From an uncultured bacterium (GTDB lineage: Bacteria; Planctomycetota; Phycisphaerae; Phycisphaerales; SM1A02): a stretch of DNA of 64,000 nucleotides. Shown in pieces: positions 45,239-53,401 of this stretch (its first letter is position 1; each line of letters opens with the position of its first letter). The translations under genes and the position numbers were made by a program. Below the pieces are notes generated by a model. The model saw only the letters and a program-made list of their open reading frames with translations. It was not told the origin of the DNA and did no database searches. The stretch is taken from contig CAIKXA010000071.1 in NCBI GenBank assembly GCA_903831295.1, forward strand, positions 23,726 through 87,725, read 5' to 3'.

Positions 45239-46483
45239 TTATTTATCGAACTCACCTTTGAGTTTGATCAGCGCATTCGTGAGTGCTTCAATATGAGGCT
45301 GCTCATGCGCCGCGCTCACTTGCACGCGCAGGCGAGCATGTCCCTCGGGCACAACTGGAAAACCAAATCCAATTACGAACACGCCCAACTCCAAAAGGCG
45401 CCGACTCATGGCGATGGCTTTGGCGGTGTCATGCACAATAATTGGACAAATGGCGGTCTCGCTTTCGAGCACGGTGAAGCCCGCTTTGCGAATGCCCGCG
45501 CGAACGGCGGCCACATTGGCGCGCAACTTTGCCACGCGCTGCGGTTCACGCTCCAAGATTTCAATGGCGCGATTTGCGCTGCAAGCGATGGTGGCTGGAA
45601 GCGCGTTGGAAAATAAAGTTGGTCGTCCGCGCTGTACAAGCAGCGTCATGGCCTCGCGGCTTCCGGCGATGTATCCACCCGCGCCGCCGCCAAGGGCTTT
45701 GCCCAGCGTGCCCGTGAAATAATCTATTTTTGTCGCCGGCATGTTCCAATGCTCGTGCGTGCCGCGGCCGGTCGCGCCCATCACACCAGTGCCGTGGCTG
45801 TCATCCATGATCAACATGGCGCCGTAGCGATCGCACACCGCGCGCAACTCTGGCAAATTCGCCACGCTGCCCTCCATGCTGAACACGCCGTCGGTGACCA
45901 CCCACAAAGTTCCAGTGAGTTCTGGATTGGCGCGCAACTCCTCCAGCTTGGCCGCCAGTGATTTGGCGTCGCCATTTTTGTACACGCCGCGCAGCAATCC
46001 TTTCTTGATGCTCACAGCCAAGCGAATGCCATCGATAATGCTGGCGTGATTCAATTCATCCGACACCACGGCGTCACCGGGCTCGCATAGCGTGGCGAAG
46101 ATGGCCTCGTTGGCGTTCCAACAACTGGTGAATGTGTAACTGGATTCAACGCCGTAGAAACGCGCGATGGTTTTTTCCAACGTCTCGTGGCAATCAAATG
46201 TGCCGCAGATAAATCGAACGCTTGCGGTGCCCGCGCCATATTTGCGCAATCCGTCCACGCCAGCTTGGATAACTTCAGGATGATTGGATAGACCCAAATA
46301 GTTATTGCTGCAGAAGCATGCCACGTCGCCGTATCCGCGCAACTTCACGGTGGCGTCCATGGGACCCTCGATGGTCTGCAACAATTTCAGCTGGCCATTT
46401 TGCTGCAATTGCCGCAGGATTTCATGGGTGCGGCCTTGGAAATTTTCAGTGGTCTTGGCGACGGCGTTGCTGCTGGTGGTCAT
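45239..46483 (-). CDS. kbl: Glycine C-acetyltransferase (2-amino-3-ketobutyrate CoA ligase)
   Basis: PLP enzyme that splits 2-amino-3-ketobutyrate with CoA into glycine and acetyl-CoA, the second step of threonine breakdown. I start at ATG 46483 (MTTSSNAVAKT, 414 residues); the track adds 16 residues. Motifs: NNYLGLSNHPEVI, DDSHGTGVMGATGRGTHEH and the PLP-lysine loop TGTLGKALGGGAGGYIAG. It lies 62 bp after tdh on the same strand, as expected for the two-step pathway. The leader is CA-rich (CACGACACAAGGCAACACACC) with no SD. Confidence 0.95.
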   Translation of the reverse strand: MTTSSNAVAKTTENFQGRTHEILRQLQQNGQLKLLQTIEGPMDATVKLRGYGDVACFCSNNYLGLSNHPEVIQAGVDGLRKYGAGTASVRFICGTFDCHETLEKTIARFYGVESSYTFTSCWNANEAIFATLCEPGDAVVSDELNHASIIDGIRLAVSIKKGLLRGVYKNGDAKSLAAKLEELRANPELTGTLWVVTDGVFSMEGSVANLPELRAVCDRYGAMLIMDDSHGTGVMGATGRGTHEHWNMPATKIDYFTGTLGKALGGGAGGYIAGSREAMTLLVQRGRPTLFSNALPATIACSANRAIEILEREPQRVAKLRANVAAVRAGIRKAGFTVLESETAICPIIVHDTAKAIAMSRRLLELGVFVIGFGFPVVPEGHARLRVQVSAAHEQPHIEALTNALIKLKGEFDK

Positions 46484-46545
46484 GGTGTGTTGCCTTGTGT
46501 CGTGTTGAATGAAATCCAAATTGAATATCACAATCGCAGTTTAAA

Positions 46546-47616
46546 TTAATGCGCCGCGTAACGGGCCTTGATGGCGGGAACCAAATATTGCTCAAAGGCG
46601 CTCTCCAACGTGTGCGTTGGTTTCCAACCCCAATCGCGCCGCGCCGCGGAATCGTCAATGTCCTCGGGCCAACTGTCAATGATGGATTGACGACCAAGAT
46701 CCGGCGTGAAAGAAATATCCGCTGCTGGAAAATATTTTTTCACACAGCGTTCAAAGTCGGCGGCGGTTGGAGAAAAACCGGAGACGTTGTAGACGCAGCG
46801 CGAAAGATTTTTCTTGGGTGCGGCGGCCAATTGCGCCAAAGCCAGGACCGCCTCGGGCATAGTCATAAAAGAAATTCGGCTGTCGGGACGCACAAAGCAA
46901 GCGTAGGGCCTGCCCTGCGCCGCGGCGTGAACCATTTCTGGTCCGTAGTCGCTGGTGCCGCCTGCGGGCACGGTGTGGGCGCTCATGATTCCTGGAAATC
47001 GGATGGAGCGAAAATCAATCGCTTGAATCACGCGGTCCTTGGCTAACTTGCGGTAGTGCTCTTGGTAATAACGTCCCAAATGCTCGCCCGCCAATTTGTT
47101 GATGCCGTACATGGTGTGCGGTTCGAGATATTGATCTTCTTTCACGCTCTTGGCGCGCTGTTTTTCCTCCAATGAGGGCAATCCGTAGGCGGCGATGGAG
47201 CTTGGAAAAATAAATTTCACAGTGCGACCGTGGCTGCGCGCCTGCTCGGCGGCCAACTTCAACAAGTTCAGCGTGCCCACCACGTTCACTTGGTGCGCCG
47301 TCTCCGGAGCGAACTCTCCGCGCGTGGAAAGCAACGCGGCTAAGTGGAAGACCTCGTCCACTTCATACATGGCCAACAAACGTTCAAGCAGCGAGTGGTC
47401 GCAAATATCACCCACAAATGAATTGTCGCAGTGCGCGCGGATGTTCGGATGCAATTCGCGAATGTCCACCGCCACCACATTGCTTTCACCGCGTTGCGCC
47501 AGCAATTCAATCAGCGCGTGGCCCAATTCGCCTCCGGCCCCGGTGACCAAAATAGCTTTGCGTCTTTGATGTCCACTGGTGGACTCCGTCGTGTGTGTGT
47601 GTGTTGAGGAATTCAT
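46546..47616 (-). CDS. L-threonine 3-dehydrogenase, short-chain (NAD-epimerase-like) type
   Basis: Oxidises threonine to 2-amino-3-ketobutyrate. This is the SDR-type enzyme, not the zinc medium-chain Tdh of E. coli. The protein is 356 residues from the ATG at 47616. It starts with a low-complexity stretch (STHTHTTESTSGHQ) coded partly by a (CA)n tract, then the NAD motif VTGAGGELGHAL, the catalytic YGINK (in EPHTMYGINKLAGEH) and the family segment SIRFPGIMSAHTVPAGGTSDYGPEMVHAAAQG. The start lies five bases after the upstream stop. No SD. Confidence 0.9.
   Translation of the reverse strand: MNSSTHTHTTESTSGHQRRKAILVTGAGGELGHALIELLAQRGESNVVAVDIRELHPNIRAHCDNSFVGDICDHSLLERLLAMYEVDEVFHLAALLSTRGEFAPETAHQVNVVGTLNLLKLAAEQARSHGRTVKFIFPSSIAAYGLPSLEEKQRAKSVKEDQYLEPHTMYGINKLAGEHLGRYYQEHYRKLAKDRVIQAIDFRSIRFPGIMSAHTVPAGGTSDYGPEMVHAAAQGRPYACFVRPDSRISFMTMPEAVLALAQLAAAPKKNLSRCVYNVSGFSPTAADFERCVKKYFPAADISFTPDLGRQSIIDSWPEDIDDSAARRDWGWKPTHTLESAFEQYLVPAIKARYAAH
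47591..47604 (-). repeat. (CA)n dinucleotide tract just inside tdh
   Basis: Seven GT units on the plus strand, read as CACACACA in the coding strand, near codons 4-9 of the threonine dehydrogenase gene (Thr-His-Thr-His). Confidence 0.85.
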
Positions 47617-47621
47617 TATTT

Positions 47622-48578
47622 TTAGACCACGCATTTATATTTCATTAAAATTGATTTCGCTTTCAACACGCCGGCAAGCTCATCGCCAGGTCCCTTGTAC
47701 AAGATGGTCACCGGACCACGAAATGTGGTCGCGCGAATTTGCCGCATGAGATAATCGGATTTAAAATTCACGGAGTCGCCATCCGGTGCGAAGTCCGTGT
47801 AATCAGCCAAAATGGATGCCGCGTAAGGCAGCAATAAATCCATGCCGCGCCCACGATTATAAGTTTCTTGCTCGCTTACTTTCCAAGAATCAAAGGCTGG
47901 CTCCAGACGAATTGCTGGATTCTTCAACTGCTGCATAAGCGCCGCCATGAACGTTCCGTTGCTGGTGAAGCCACCCAAAGATTGCCCCACCAGCGGAAGA
48001 CCAACCGCCGCGGCCACTTTGAAAGCCAAGTCGGCGCCCGCAACCGCGCGCGGAAGTTGCTCCTCGTATGTTCCCTCTCCACGCAGGTCAATGGCCAAGC
48101 CGGTGCATGCAAGTTCGATGGCGATATCGCACCACGGCTTCAACTTTTCAACCGCCGCGCCACTCACGCCCGCATCGGCGCTTGCCAAACCCATTCCGAT
48201 CGATGGATCAAGCAACAGACTTCGCACGCCCTGCGCGTCGCATGTCCCGCGCAATGTCTTGGCCGATGCCTTTGTAATTCCTGGCAGCAAGCGTCCACTC
48301 CACTGCACCCGAGTCAAACCGCATTGCATCTTGACCCATTGCGGAAATTTTTCTAGCGTGAGTGTTCCATCCTTGAACATGCGATGGAACGACGCCTGGG
48401 CAACGGCTAGCGCATTGAAGCCGCCGGATTTATTCTTGGCAGCCGCGTCCTGATTGGGAACAATGGAGTTCGCTGAGGCGGCGGATGAACCTTCCACTTG
48501 CGGAGAAGCAGCCACGCATGCGGTGGAGAGCAATCCAATGGGCTTCAAAATATTTCCAAGAAATAATCGTCGTTGCAT
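47622..48578 (-). CDS. Exported TIM-barrel (sugar isomerase/epimerase-like) protein
   Basis: A 318-residue protein from the ATG at 48578 (MQRRLFLGNILKPIGLLSTACVAAS), an export signal of Tat or lipoprotein type. The body looks like the xylose-isomerase-like TIM barrel family (ITKASAKTLRGTCDAQGVRSLLLDPSIGMG, CTGLAIDLRGEGTYEEQLPRAVAGADLAFKVAAAVGLPLVGQSLGG), but metal-ligand motifs are weak, so activity is uncertain. It lies in one operon with a small membrane protein upstream and the threonine dehydrogenase downstream. Such proteins are often secreted in planctomycetes. Confidence 0.6.
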   Translation of the reverse strand: MQRRLFLGNILKPIGLLSTACVAASPQVEGSSAASANSIVPNQDAAAKNKSGGFNALAVAQASFHRMFKDGTLTLEKFPQWVKMQCGLTRVQWSGRLLPGITKASAKTLRGTCDAQGVRSLLLDPSIGMGLASADAGVSGAAVEKLKPWCDIAIELACTGLAIDLRGEGTYEEQLPRAVAGADLAFKVAAAVGLPLVGQSLGGFTSNGTFMAALMQQLKNPAIRLEPAFDSWKVSEQETYNRGRGMDLLLPYAASILADYTDFAPDGDSVNFKSDYLMRQIRATTFRGPVTILYKGPGDELAGVLKAKSILMKYKCVV

Positions 48579-48606
48579 GCAAATTCTGCGCGCCAAGCGA
48601 GGCGCG

Positions 48607-48918
48607 TCACTCCCTAGGAGTTTGATGCGGATGAAGCAATCGATCCGCCATGTCGTCCACGCTGGTCCAGCGATGCGAATTGGAATGCAAGATTGTGCTG
48701 ATAATGGCGAGCACCAAAGGCACCACGAACAACGCGAGAATCACCTTGGGTTGTTGAGTGTTGGGCAGCGAATCCCCGATGATTGCGCCAATAAACGCGG
48801 CGCACGCGCCATACAAAATGGCGTTCAAAATAAACAAGCGAATGAAGTGTCGAATAGGGGTCGGCTTGCGCGCGGCAACATGTGGCTTGGAATGCTCGGA
48901 ATTTTGTGAATGACTCAT
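48607..48918 (-). CDS. Small membrane protein with two helices
   Basis: A 103-residue protein from the ATG at 48918 (MSHSQNSEHSKPH). It has two membrane helices (FIRLFILNAILYGACAAFIGAIIG and VILALFVVPLVLAIISTILH) and a short charged tail. The track extends it 61 residues upstream without support. A TATTCT -10 box sits six bases before the ATG, predicting a leaderless mRNA. It is first in the operon leading to tdh and kbl. No known family recognised. Confidence 0.6.
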   Translation of the reverse strand: MSHSQNSEHSKPHVAARKPTPIRHFIRLFILNAILYGACAAFIGAIIGDSLPNTQQPKVILALFVVPLVLAIISTILHSNSHRWTSVDDMADRLLHPHQTPRE

Positions 48919-48924
48919 CGCTTC

Positions 48925-48930
48925 AGAATA
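48925..48930 (-). promoter_or_regulatory. -10 element of the threonine-catabolic operon
   Basis: TATTCT on the minus strand, then GAAGCG and the ATG of the 103-residue membrane protein. The spacing of six predicts initiation at the start codon. Confidence 0.5.
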
Positions 48931-48973
48931 GCGAAAGAAGCGGCCATTGGTTGGCGCCAAGAAGCAAATTGAA

Positions 48974-49972
48974 TCAGCGCCAGTGCGTAAAAAGTTCGGT
49001 GCTGAAATATCGCTCCATGCGGTCGCAAAGAATGGTGACCAACCACGTGTTCTCGCCAAGCGTGCCCGCCACCTGAAGCGCCGCCGCAACATTGAGCCCA
49101 CTGCTGGGACCCACTGGAAATCCTTTGCGAATCAGCGCGCGCGTGGTGCTCATGGCCAGCTCATCGGACACTTCAACCTCTTGCAAATGCTCGATTTCTT
49201 TGGGTCTGTAAATCTGGCTCATGCCATCAAGCACGCCAGGAATGCGCGACGAGAAAGAGCACTGCTCGAGCGATGAAAAACAATCCTCGCACAAAATACT
49301 TTTGCCCGACGCCACGGGCCGCACCGCGAATGGAAGGACATTGAAACCATGATCACGCAATCCGTGATATAGGCCCACCATTGTTCCACCCGTTCCAACT
49401 CCACTTGTGAACGCGATTGTGTTCACCGACGCGGGCGCGCGCGCTTTCACCCACCGCGCGATCTCCGCCGCCGTGCTTTGACGATGCGCCTGCGCGTTGT
49501 CCAGGTTTTGAAATTGCCGCGGCAGAAAAACTTTGGTGGACGCGGCCAATTCTTGGCACGCGTTGTTGGCGCCTTGCATGCCCAATGATTTTTCGGTGAA
49601 GCGCACCTCGCCGCCAAAGCCTTGGATCATCAAGATGCGCTCACGGCTCACGCCCTCGGGCATGATGGCGATGAACTTTAATCCCAAATGCGCGCACACC
49701 ATGGCCATGGCAATGCTGGTGGATCCACTGCTCACTTCGGCAACCAAATCGCCGCGGCGCACCACTCCTTCGCGCCAGGCCTTGGTTAAAATAAATGTGG
49801 CGATGCGATCCTTGGTGCTTCCAGAGGGATTCATGAACTCGCACTTGCACAAAATGGGCGGACTGTCAGCCTGCAAATGCATTGGAATCAATGGCGTTGG
49901 CGCCAATTCCAGCATGGACAAAAAATCCTCCGCCGTGGTGAAGGACGGAATTGGATTGGCGGCATACGACAT
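48974..49972 (-). CDS. Cysteine synthase-family PLP enzyme
   Basis: A 332-residue fold-type II PLP enzyme. The PLP lysine is in NPSGSTKDRIA. The phosphate/substrate loop reads SSGSTSIAMA instead of the TSGNTG of CysK, the glycine loop is GVGTGGTMVG, and the C-terminal Ser loop is GPSSGLNVAAAL. The family contains O-acetylserine sulfhydrylases and cystathionine beta-synthases; the altered loop and the segment CEDCFSSLEQCSFSSRIPGVLDGMSQIYRP suggest a subgroup with a different substrate. A TAGACT box lies six bases before the ATG with no SD, so it is likely leaderless. Confidence 0.85.
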   Translation of the reverse strand: MSYAANPIPSFTTAEDFLSMLELAPTPLIPMHLQADSPPILCKCEFMNPSGSTKDRIATFILTKAWREGVVRRGDLVAEVSSGSTSIAMAMVCAHLGLKFIAIMPEGVSRERILMIQGFGGEVRFTEKSLGMQGANNACQELAASTKVFLPRQFQNLDNAQAHRQSTAAEIARWVKARAPASVNTIAFTSGVGTGGTMVGLYHGLRDHGFNVLPFAVRPVASGKSILCEDCFSSLEQCSFSSRIPGVLDGMSQIYRPKEIEHLQEVEVSDELAMSTTRALIRKGFPVGPSSGLNVAAALQVAGTLGENTWLVTILCDRMERYFSTELFTHWR

Positions 49973-49978
49973 ATTTTT

Positions 49979-49984
49979 AGTCTA
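49979..49984 (-). promoter_or_regulatory. -10 element of the cysteine synthase-family gene
   Basis: TAGACT on the minus strand, then AAAAAT and ATG. Leaderless spacing. Confidence 0.5.
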
Positions 49985-50084
49985 CCCGCCACACGCCAGG
50001 CTTCGAATCGTGGACTGTGACAAATTGCAAATTCATATCGCCCGCGAATAGTTCGTACTATTGCCCCACTAACTCAAGGCGAAA

Positions 50085-50660
50085 ATGAAACCAACATTTC
50101 GGAATCTACAATTTTTGTTTTGCATCATGCATGTTGGCGTTGCGAACGCCGTGCGGGTATTGACCATTGTTGCCACGCCTATCTTGGTGTGCTGCGCCTC
50201 CACTGGGCAAGAAATTCCTGTGGCAACCGTGTGGAAGAATGTCGACCTCTCCGAAACAGCCTTGAGAAATGCAACAAAGCGTTTGCAGGATTCTTTGATC
50301 ACCGCAGCCAATGACTTGGATATCAATAATTGCGGAGATCTTGGCACAAACGCGTTGCGTCAATCTTTTCTTGATGCGCTGCAAGCCACCACATCTTTGA
50401 AGCCATCCATGGCCTCCGCCGCGTTGCTGGCGAGGACCCGCGTGCTGGGATCAATTCAGGATTTACGCCGCGATGCCGGCTTGTTGAAAACAGGAATGAT
50501 GCAACTAGTGGATGCGTTTTCACGCGGCGAAGAAAATCCACAAGACCGCGGCGATATGGTGAATTCTCTGTCGCGCATAAAAGGCGAAGCCGAAAATGCG
50601 GCCGATTTGATCAAGTACGCGGAACGTATCGCGGCGCAACTGCAACGCTTGGGCGGTTGA
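50085..50660 (+). CDS. Exported helical protein of unknown function
   Basis: A 191-residue protein. It has a hydrophobic N-terminal segment (AVRVLTIVATPILVCCASTGQE) that is probably a signal peptide, possibly a lipobox ending VCCAS. The mature part is helical (NATKRLQDSLITAANDLDI..., DMVNSLSRIKGEAENAADLIKYAERIAAQLQRLGG). No family recognised. An upstream GTACTATTGCCCC string, similar to other promoter -10 regions here, lies about 35 nt before the ATG. Confidence 0.5.
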   Translation: MKPTFRNLQFLFCIMHVGVANAVRVLTIVATPILVCCASTGQEIPVATVWKNVDLSETALRNATKRLQDSLITAANDLDINNCGDLGTNALRQSFLDALQATTSLKPSMASAALLARTRVLGSIQDLRRDAGLLKTGMMQLVDAFSRGEENPQDRGDMVNSLSRIKGEAENAADLIKYAERIAAQLQRLGG

Positions 50661-50680
50661 AATTTGAGGATCAATCAAAA

Positions 50681-50753
50681 AGCCACCTACGGGACTCGAA
50701 CCCGTGACCTGAGCTTTACGAAAGCTCCGCTCTACCAACTGAGCTAAGGCGGC
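50681..50753 (-). tRNA. tRNA-Thr(CGT)
   Basis: Complete cloverleaf on the minus strand: acceptor GCCGCCT/AGGTGGC with one G-T pair, D-arm GCTC/GAGC, anticodon arm GAGCT TTCGTAA AGCTC, T-arm ACGGG TTCGAGT CCCGT, discriminator T. The anticodon CGT reads ACG. CCA is not encoded. Confidence 0.95.
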
Positions 50754-50792
50754 ATGACGTCCGCTCACGCACACGCGCTGCGAACCGAAAAC

Positions 50793-52997
50793 TTATTTCA
50801 ATATCAACTTCAATACTTGGGCCGTTCCCACTCTCAATGCGCCGTAGGCTTGCGCCAACGCGTCCGCGTTTGCGCCCTTGGCTTCGGTCAACGCTTGTCG
50901 CAAACGATCGATTTGTTTTTCCTCAGATTGATTGCCGTACAAACGGCCGCTTTCTGCCACTGATTGCAGAAGCGCGACTTGCTGGGCCTCGGTCGCCGAA
51001 AGCGCCGCGTTCAGCAACGCACGTTGAGCGCCAACTGTTGGCATGACCGCCAACACGCGGGCAACAAGGATTTGCGTGTCGGCTGTTGTCGCGGAAAGCG
51101 CGTCGATCAAGTCCTGTTCAGCGTCCGCCACCTTACATGGAGACATCTGCATTTCACCAATTTTGCGCAGCACTTGAAGCGTTTCAATCTGCGCGGCGCC
51201 TCCGTCGGCGCCGTCGGTCGCGCCGATTGTTCTCGCTATGAGCTGCGTGGCCGCGGCTTGAAATTCAATTTCACTTCGACCTTGGAACCACAACACAATG
51301 GTTGGATCTTGTCGCGTGGCTTGGTCGACACGAACTTCATCGGCTTCAGGAATGGCCATCACAATTGGTGTGGAAGCAAACACTGGATTGGATCGAAGTT
51401 GCGACACCATCAACTTCATTTCGCCAGCGCCACCTTCGGCGATGATCAGGTCTGGCGCGCCGCGTCCCGAAAGAGTGGCCAAAACCGCCGACGCGGATGC
51501 GTCGGAAGAAAGAAGCGTGCAACCGATCTGCGACAAGCGTCCTTCCAATTCGCGCCGCTGCGATTCATCGCTGGCGATCACCACTGTGCGCAAAGATCCA
51601 CCTTGCTTCACCGCGCTACCCAAGATGGGCACAACCCGCTCCGAGCCCTGAAATGATTTGCTGGGCATCGCATGTCCAATCGCCAACGCCGCCGCGGTTC
51701 GAATAGAGCGGCTTGAATTCATGAGGCAACTTAAAATCGGACTTCCTTCTTTCGAGTCCACCAACATCGATTCGCTGGCGGTCTTTGCCAAAATGGAAAT
51801 GGCGATTTTTGTGAGCCCGGGATCATTCACAGAGCGTGCGAGTCGCAACACTCGTTCAGCTTGAACGGGACCAGCGGCGAGAGCGATGCTCATGATGGAA
51901 ACATCCACGCCATCCGTGGACAGGGCTGCCTGGCTTCGCAATCCAGCGGCGATATAAATGGAAAGCCCCTCTTCCGCAGCCGGATCAATTCGCATCGCTT
52001 CTTGGGCGCATCGTTGAGCCATCACATCCCCATAAATTTCGGTTGCCACCAACTTGGGAATAATCGTGCCGGCCGCGTCAACAGACCATGTGACTTGTTG
52101 CGACTCGCTCGGATAGGGAGTCAACGCGTCGCGCGACACAAAGTAATCGCGCGCCATTGATGTCCATAAATTCAGTTCCGAAATGTTTGCAAGTTTCAGC
52201 GAACGCAACGCCGTGTCCGCGGATTTTTTCACGTCGATTGATTTTGCCAAACGCAATGTTTTTGCGAGCCACGGAGCGGCTGTCTTGGAATTGATCGCGG
52301 TCAAGATATTGCAAATGGCCACTTGTTCCTCGGGCGCCGCGGCGACCAATACTTCGCACAAAGGCAAAACAGCGGCTCGTCCAATTTCAGCCAAAGTTTG
52401 GGAAGCGCGCAATTGCAACTGCGGAGTTCGCTGATCTAACAACGCCTTCAACAGCGAAGGAACCGCGTAAGAACCCGCCGCAACCAAGGTGCCTTTGGCC
52501 ATTGCTTGTTGACGCATCGTTCCACCAAGTTGACGCACCGCTTCGTCGATGCGCGCGGCATCGCGCGCCAATTCCAAACGCCCCGCTGAAACACGGACAT
52601 CTATTTGCGAAGCCATTGCGCCAACTTCGCCCATTCCCTTGGATGCGAGCACGGCACGCGCAAGACGCTCCTGCAATCCCGCGCCATCGATCATTTGCGC
52701 GAGTTGTTGATTAGTGACTCCGCTATCAAGAAGAAATTTGGCGTTGGTTTGCGCCACTTCCTTGCGTCCCGCAAGAACTCCGTACAGAAAATCATCCATC
52801 GCAGTTTGCGCCGCGGCTGGAGTTTCAACTTTGTCCGCTGGCGATTTTTCGGTGGCGGCTGACTCAGACGTGTCGGTGGTCGTCGCCTCGCTTTGCGTCG
52901 CGGCGTCCTCTTGCGCGACAAATGAAGCGCGTGAAACGTTTGTCAAGATCAAAGCCAATGCGATCGAAGGGGCAATCAATTTCACGGGGTTCTCCAT
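50793..52997 (-). CDS. Secreted HEAT-repeat protein with an embedded receiver-like pseudo-domain
   Basis: A 734-residue protein from the ATG at 52997 (the track uses a TTG five codons earlier). A signal peptide (KLIAPSIALALILTNVSRASF) is followed by an acidic Thr/Ser/Ala linker. Helical repeats of HEAT type fill most of the chain (SYAVPSLLKALLDQRTPQLQLRASQTLAEIGRAAVLPLCEVLV). At about residues 465-550 the sequence RTVVIASDESQRRELEGRLSQIGCTLLSSDASASAVLATL..PDLIIAEGG....LRSNPVFASTPIVMAI follows the fold pattern of a response-regulator receiver, but the phosphate-accepting Asp position reads Glu. Function unknown. Confidence 0.7.
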   Translation of the reverse strand: MENPVKLIAPSIALALILTNVSRASFVAQEDAATQSEATTTDTSESAATEKSPADKVETPAAAQTAMDDFLYGVLAGRKEVAQTNAKFLLDSGVTNQQLAQMIDGAGLQERLARAVLASKGMGEVGAMASQIDVRVSAGRLELARDAARIDEAVRQLGGTMRQQAMAKGTLVAAGSYAVPSLLKALLDQRTPQLQLRASQTLAEIGRAAVLPLCEVLVAAAPEEQVAICNILTAINSKTAAPWLAKTLRLAKSIDVKKSADTALRSLKLANISELNLWTSMARDYFVSRDALTPYPSESQQVTWSVDAAGTIIPKLVATEIYGDVMAQRCAQEAMRIDPAAEEGLSIYIAAGLRSQAALSTDGVDVSIMSIALAAGPVQAERVLRLARSVNDPGLTKIAISILAKTASESMLVDSKEGSPILSCLMNSSRSIRTAAALAIGHAMPSKSFQGSERVVPILGSAVKQGGSLRTVVIASDESQRRELEGRLSQIGCTLLSSDASASAVLATLSGRGAPDLIIAEGGAGEMKLMVSQLRSNPVFASTPIVMAIPEADEVRVDQATRQDPTIVLWFQGRSEIEFQAAATQLIARTIGATDGADGGAAQIETLQVLRKIGEMQMSPCKVADAEQDLIDALSATTADTQILVARVLAVMPTVGAQRALLNAALSATEAQQVALLQSVAESGRLYGNQSEEKQIDRLRQALTEAKGANADALAQAYGALRVGTAQVLKLILK

Positions 52998-53027
52998 ACT
53001 GGGTCTTTGCAAATCAGATGAGGGGTG

Positions 53028-53057
53028 AATCTACGGCAAATTGGCTTGGCAGGTCAA
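53028..53057 (-). promoter_or_regulatory. Promoter of the HEAT-repeat gene
   Basis: -35 TTGACC (53052-53057), 18-bp spacer, -10 TAGATT (53028-53033), minus strand. One of the best sigma-70-type promoters in the window. It predicts a leader of about 24 nt without an SD. Confidence 0.65.
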
Positions 53058-53105
53058 CGTGGATGCGTTTAAAAATCAGTCTCGCGCCACAACTTGTAAA
53101 GTCGC

Positions 53106-53111
53106 TAAACT
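53106..53111 (+). promoter_or_regulatory. -10 element of the cobalamin-riboswitch operon
   Basis: TAAACT in CGCTAAACTCTGTTC. Initiation 7 nt downstream would fall at 53118, the first base of riboswitch helix P1. No clear -35 hexamer. Confidence 0.55.
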
Positions 53112-53117
53112 CTGTTC

Positions 53118-53335
53118 GTCTTGGTGGATTGTGGTAGTTCCACAATAGCCAGACAACTTTTGCGTATTGTCGGCAAAAGTTGCTTAGGGAAGGCGGTGAA
53201 AATCCGCCGCGGACGCGCCGCCGTAACGAGTTGTGGGCTTTCAAACCCACTACAAGCGCCCAATTGCCACTGGTTCCACTTGGAACTGGGAAGGCGGGCG
53301 CTTGAAATGCTCGAAGCCGGAAAACCTGTCAAGAC
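53118..53335 (+). ncRNA. Cobalamin riboswitch (aptamer)
   Basis: The sequence carries the diagnostic core GGGAAGGCGGTGAAAATCCGCC followed by CGCCGCCGTAACGA, matching the family pattern GGGAA..GGTG.AAATCC....CGCC.C.GTAAC. It also has the B12 box AAGCCGGAAAACCTGTC at 53314-53330. Helix P1 closes the aptamer by GTCTT (53118-53122) with AAGAC (53331-53335). It should bind a cobalamin and lower expression of the operon when B12 is plentiful, the usual sign for this family. Confidence 0.93.
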
Positions 53336-53401
53336 CATCGGTCTCTGCCCTCGCGAACTTAGGGCAAGGACAAGGCTTCTCTATTTTGGAGCCCGACATT
53401 G
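53332..53401 (+). promoter_or_regulatory. Riboswitch expression platform and SD of the surface-protein gene
   Basis: AGACC (53332-53336) can pair with GGTCT (53340-53344), which competes with P1 for the same strand. A second hairpin TGCCCT...AGGGCA lies at 53346-53366. Then comes an SD, GGAG (53388-53391), exactly 7 nt before TTG 53399. No T-run follows the hairpins, so control of translation is more likely than termination. Confidence 0.6.

Noticed and set aside
48974-49101. Longer start (49101) for the 103-residue membrane protein
   Set aside because: It would overlap the 3' end of the cysteine synthase-family gene; the -10 box and ATG at 48918 fit better.
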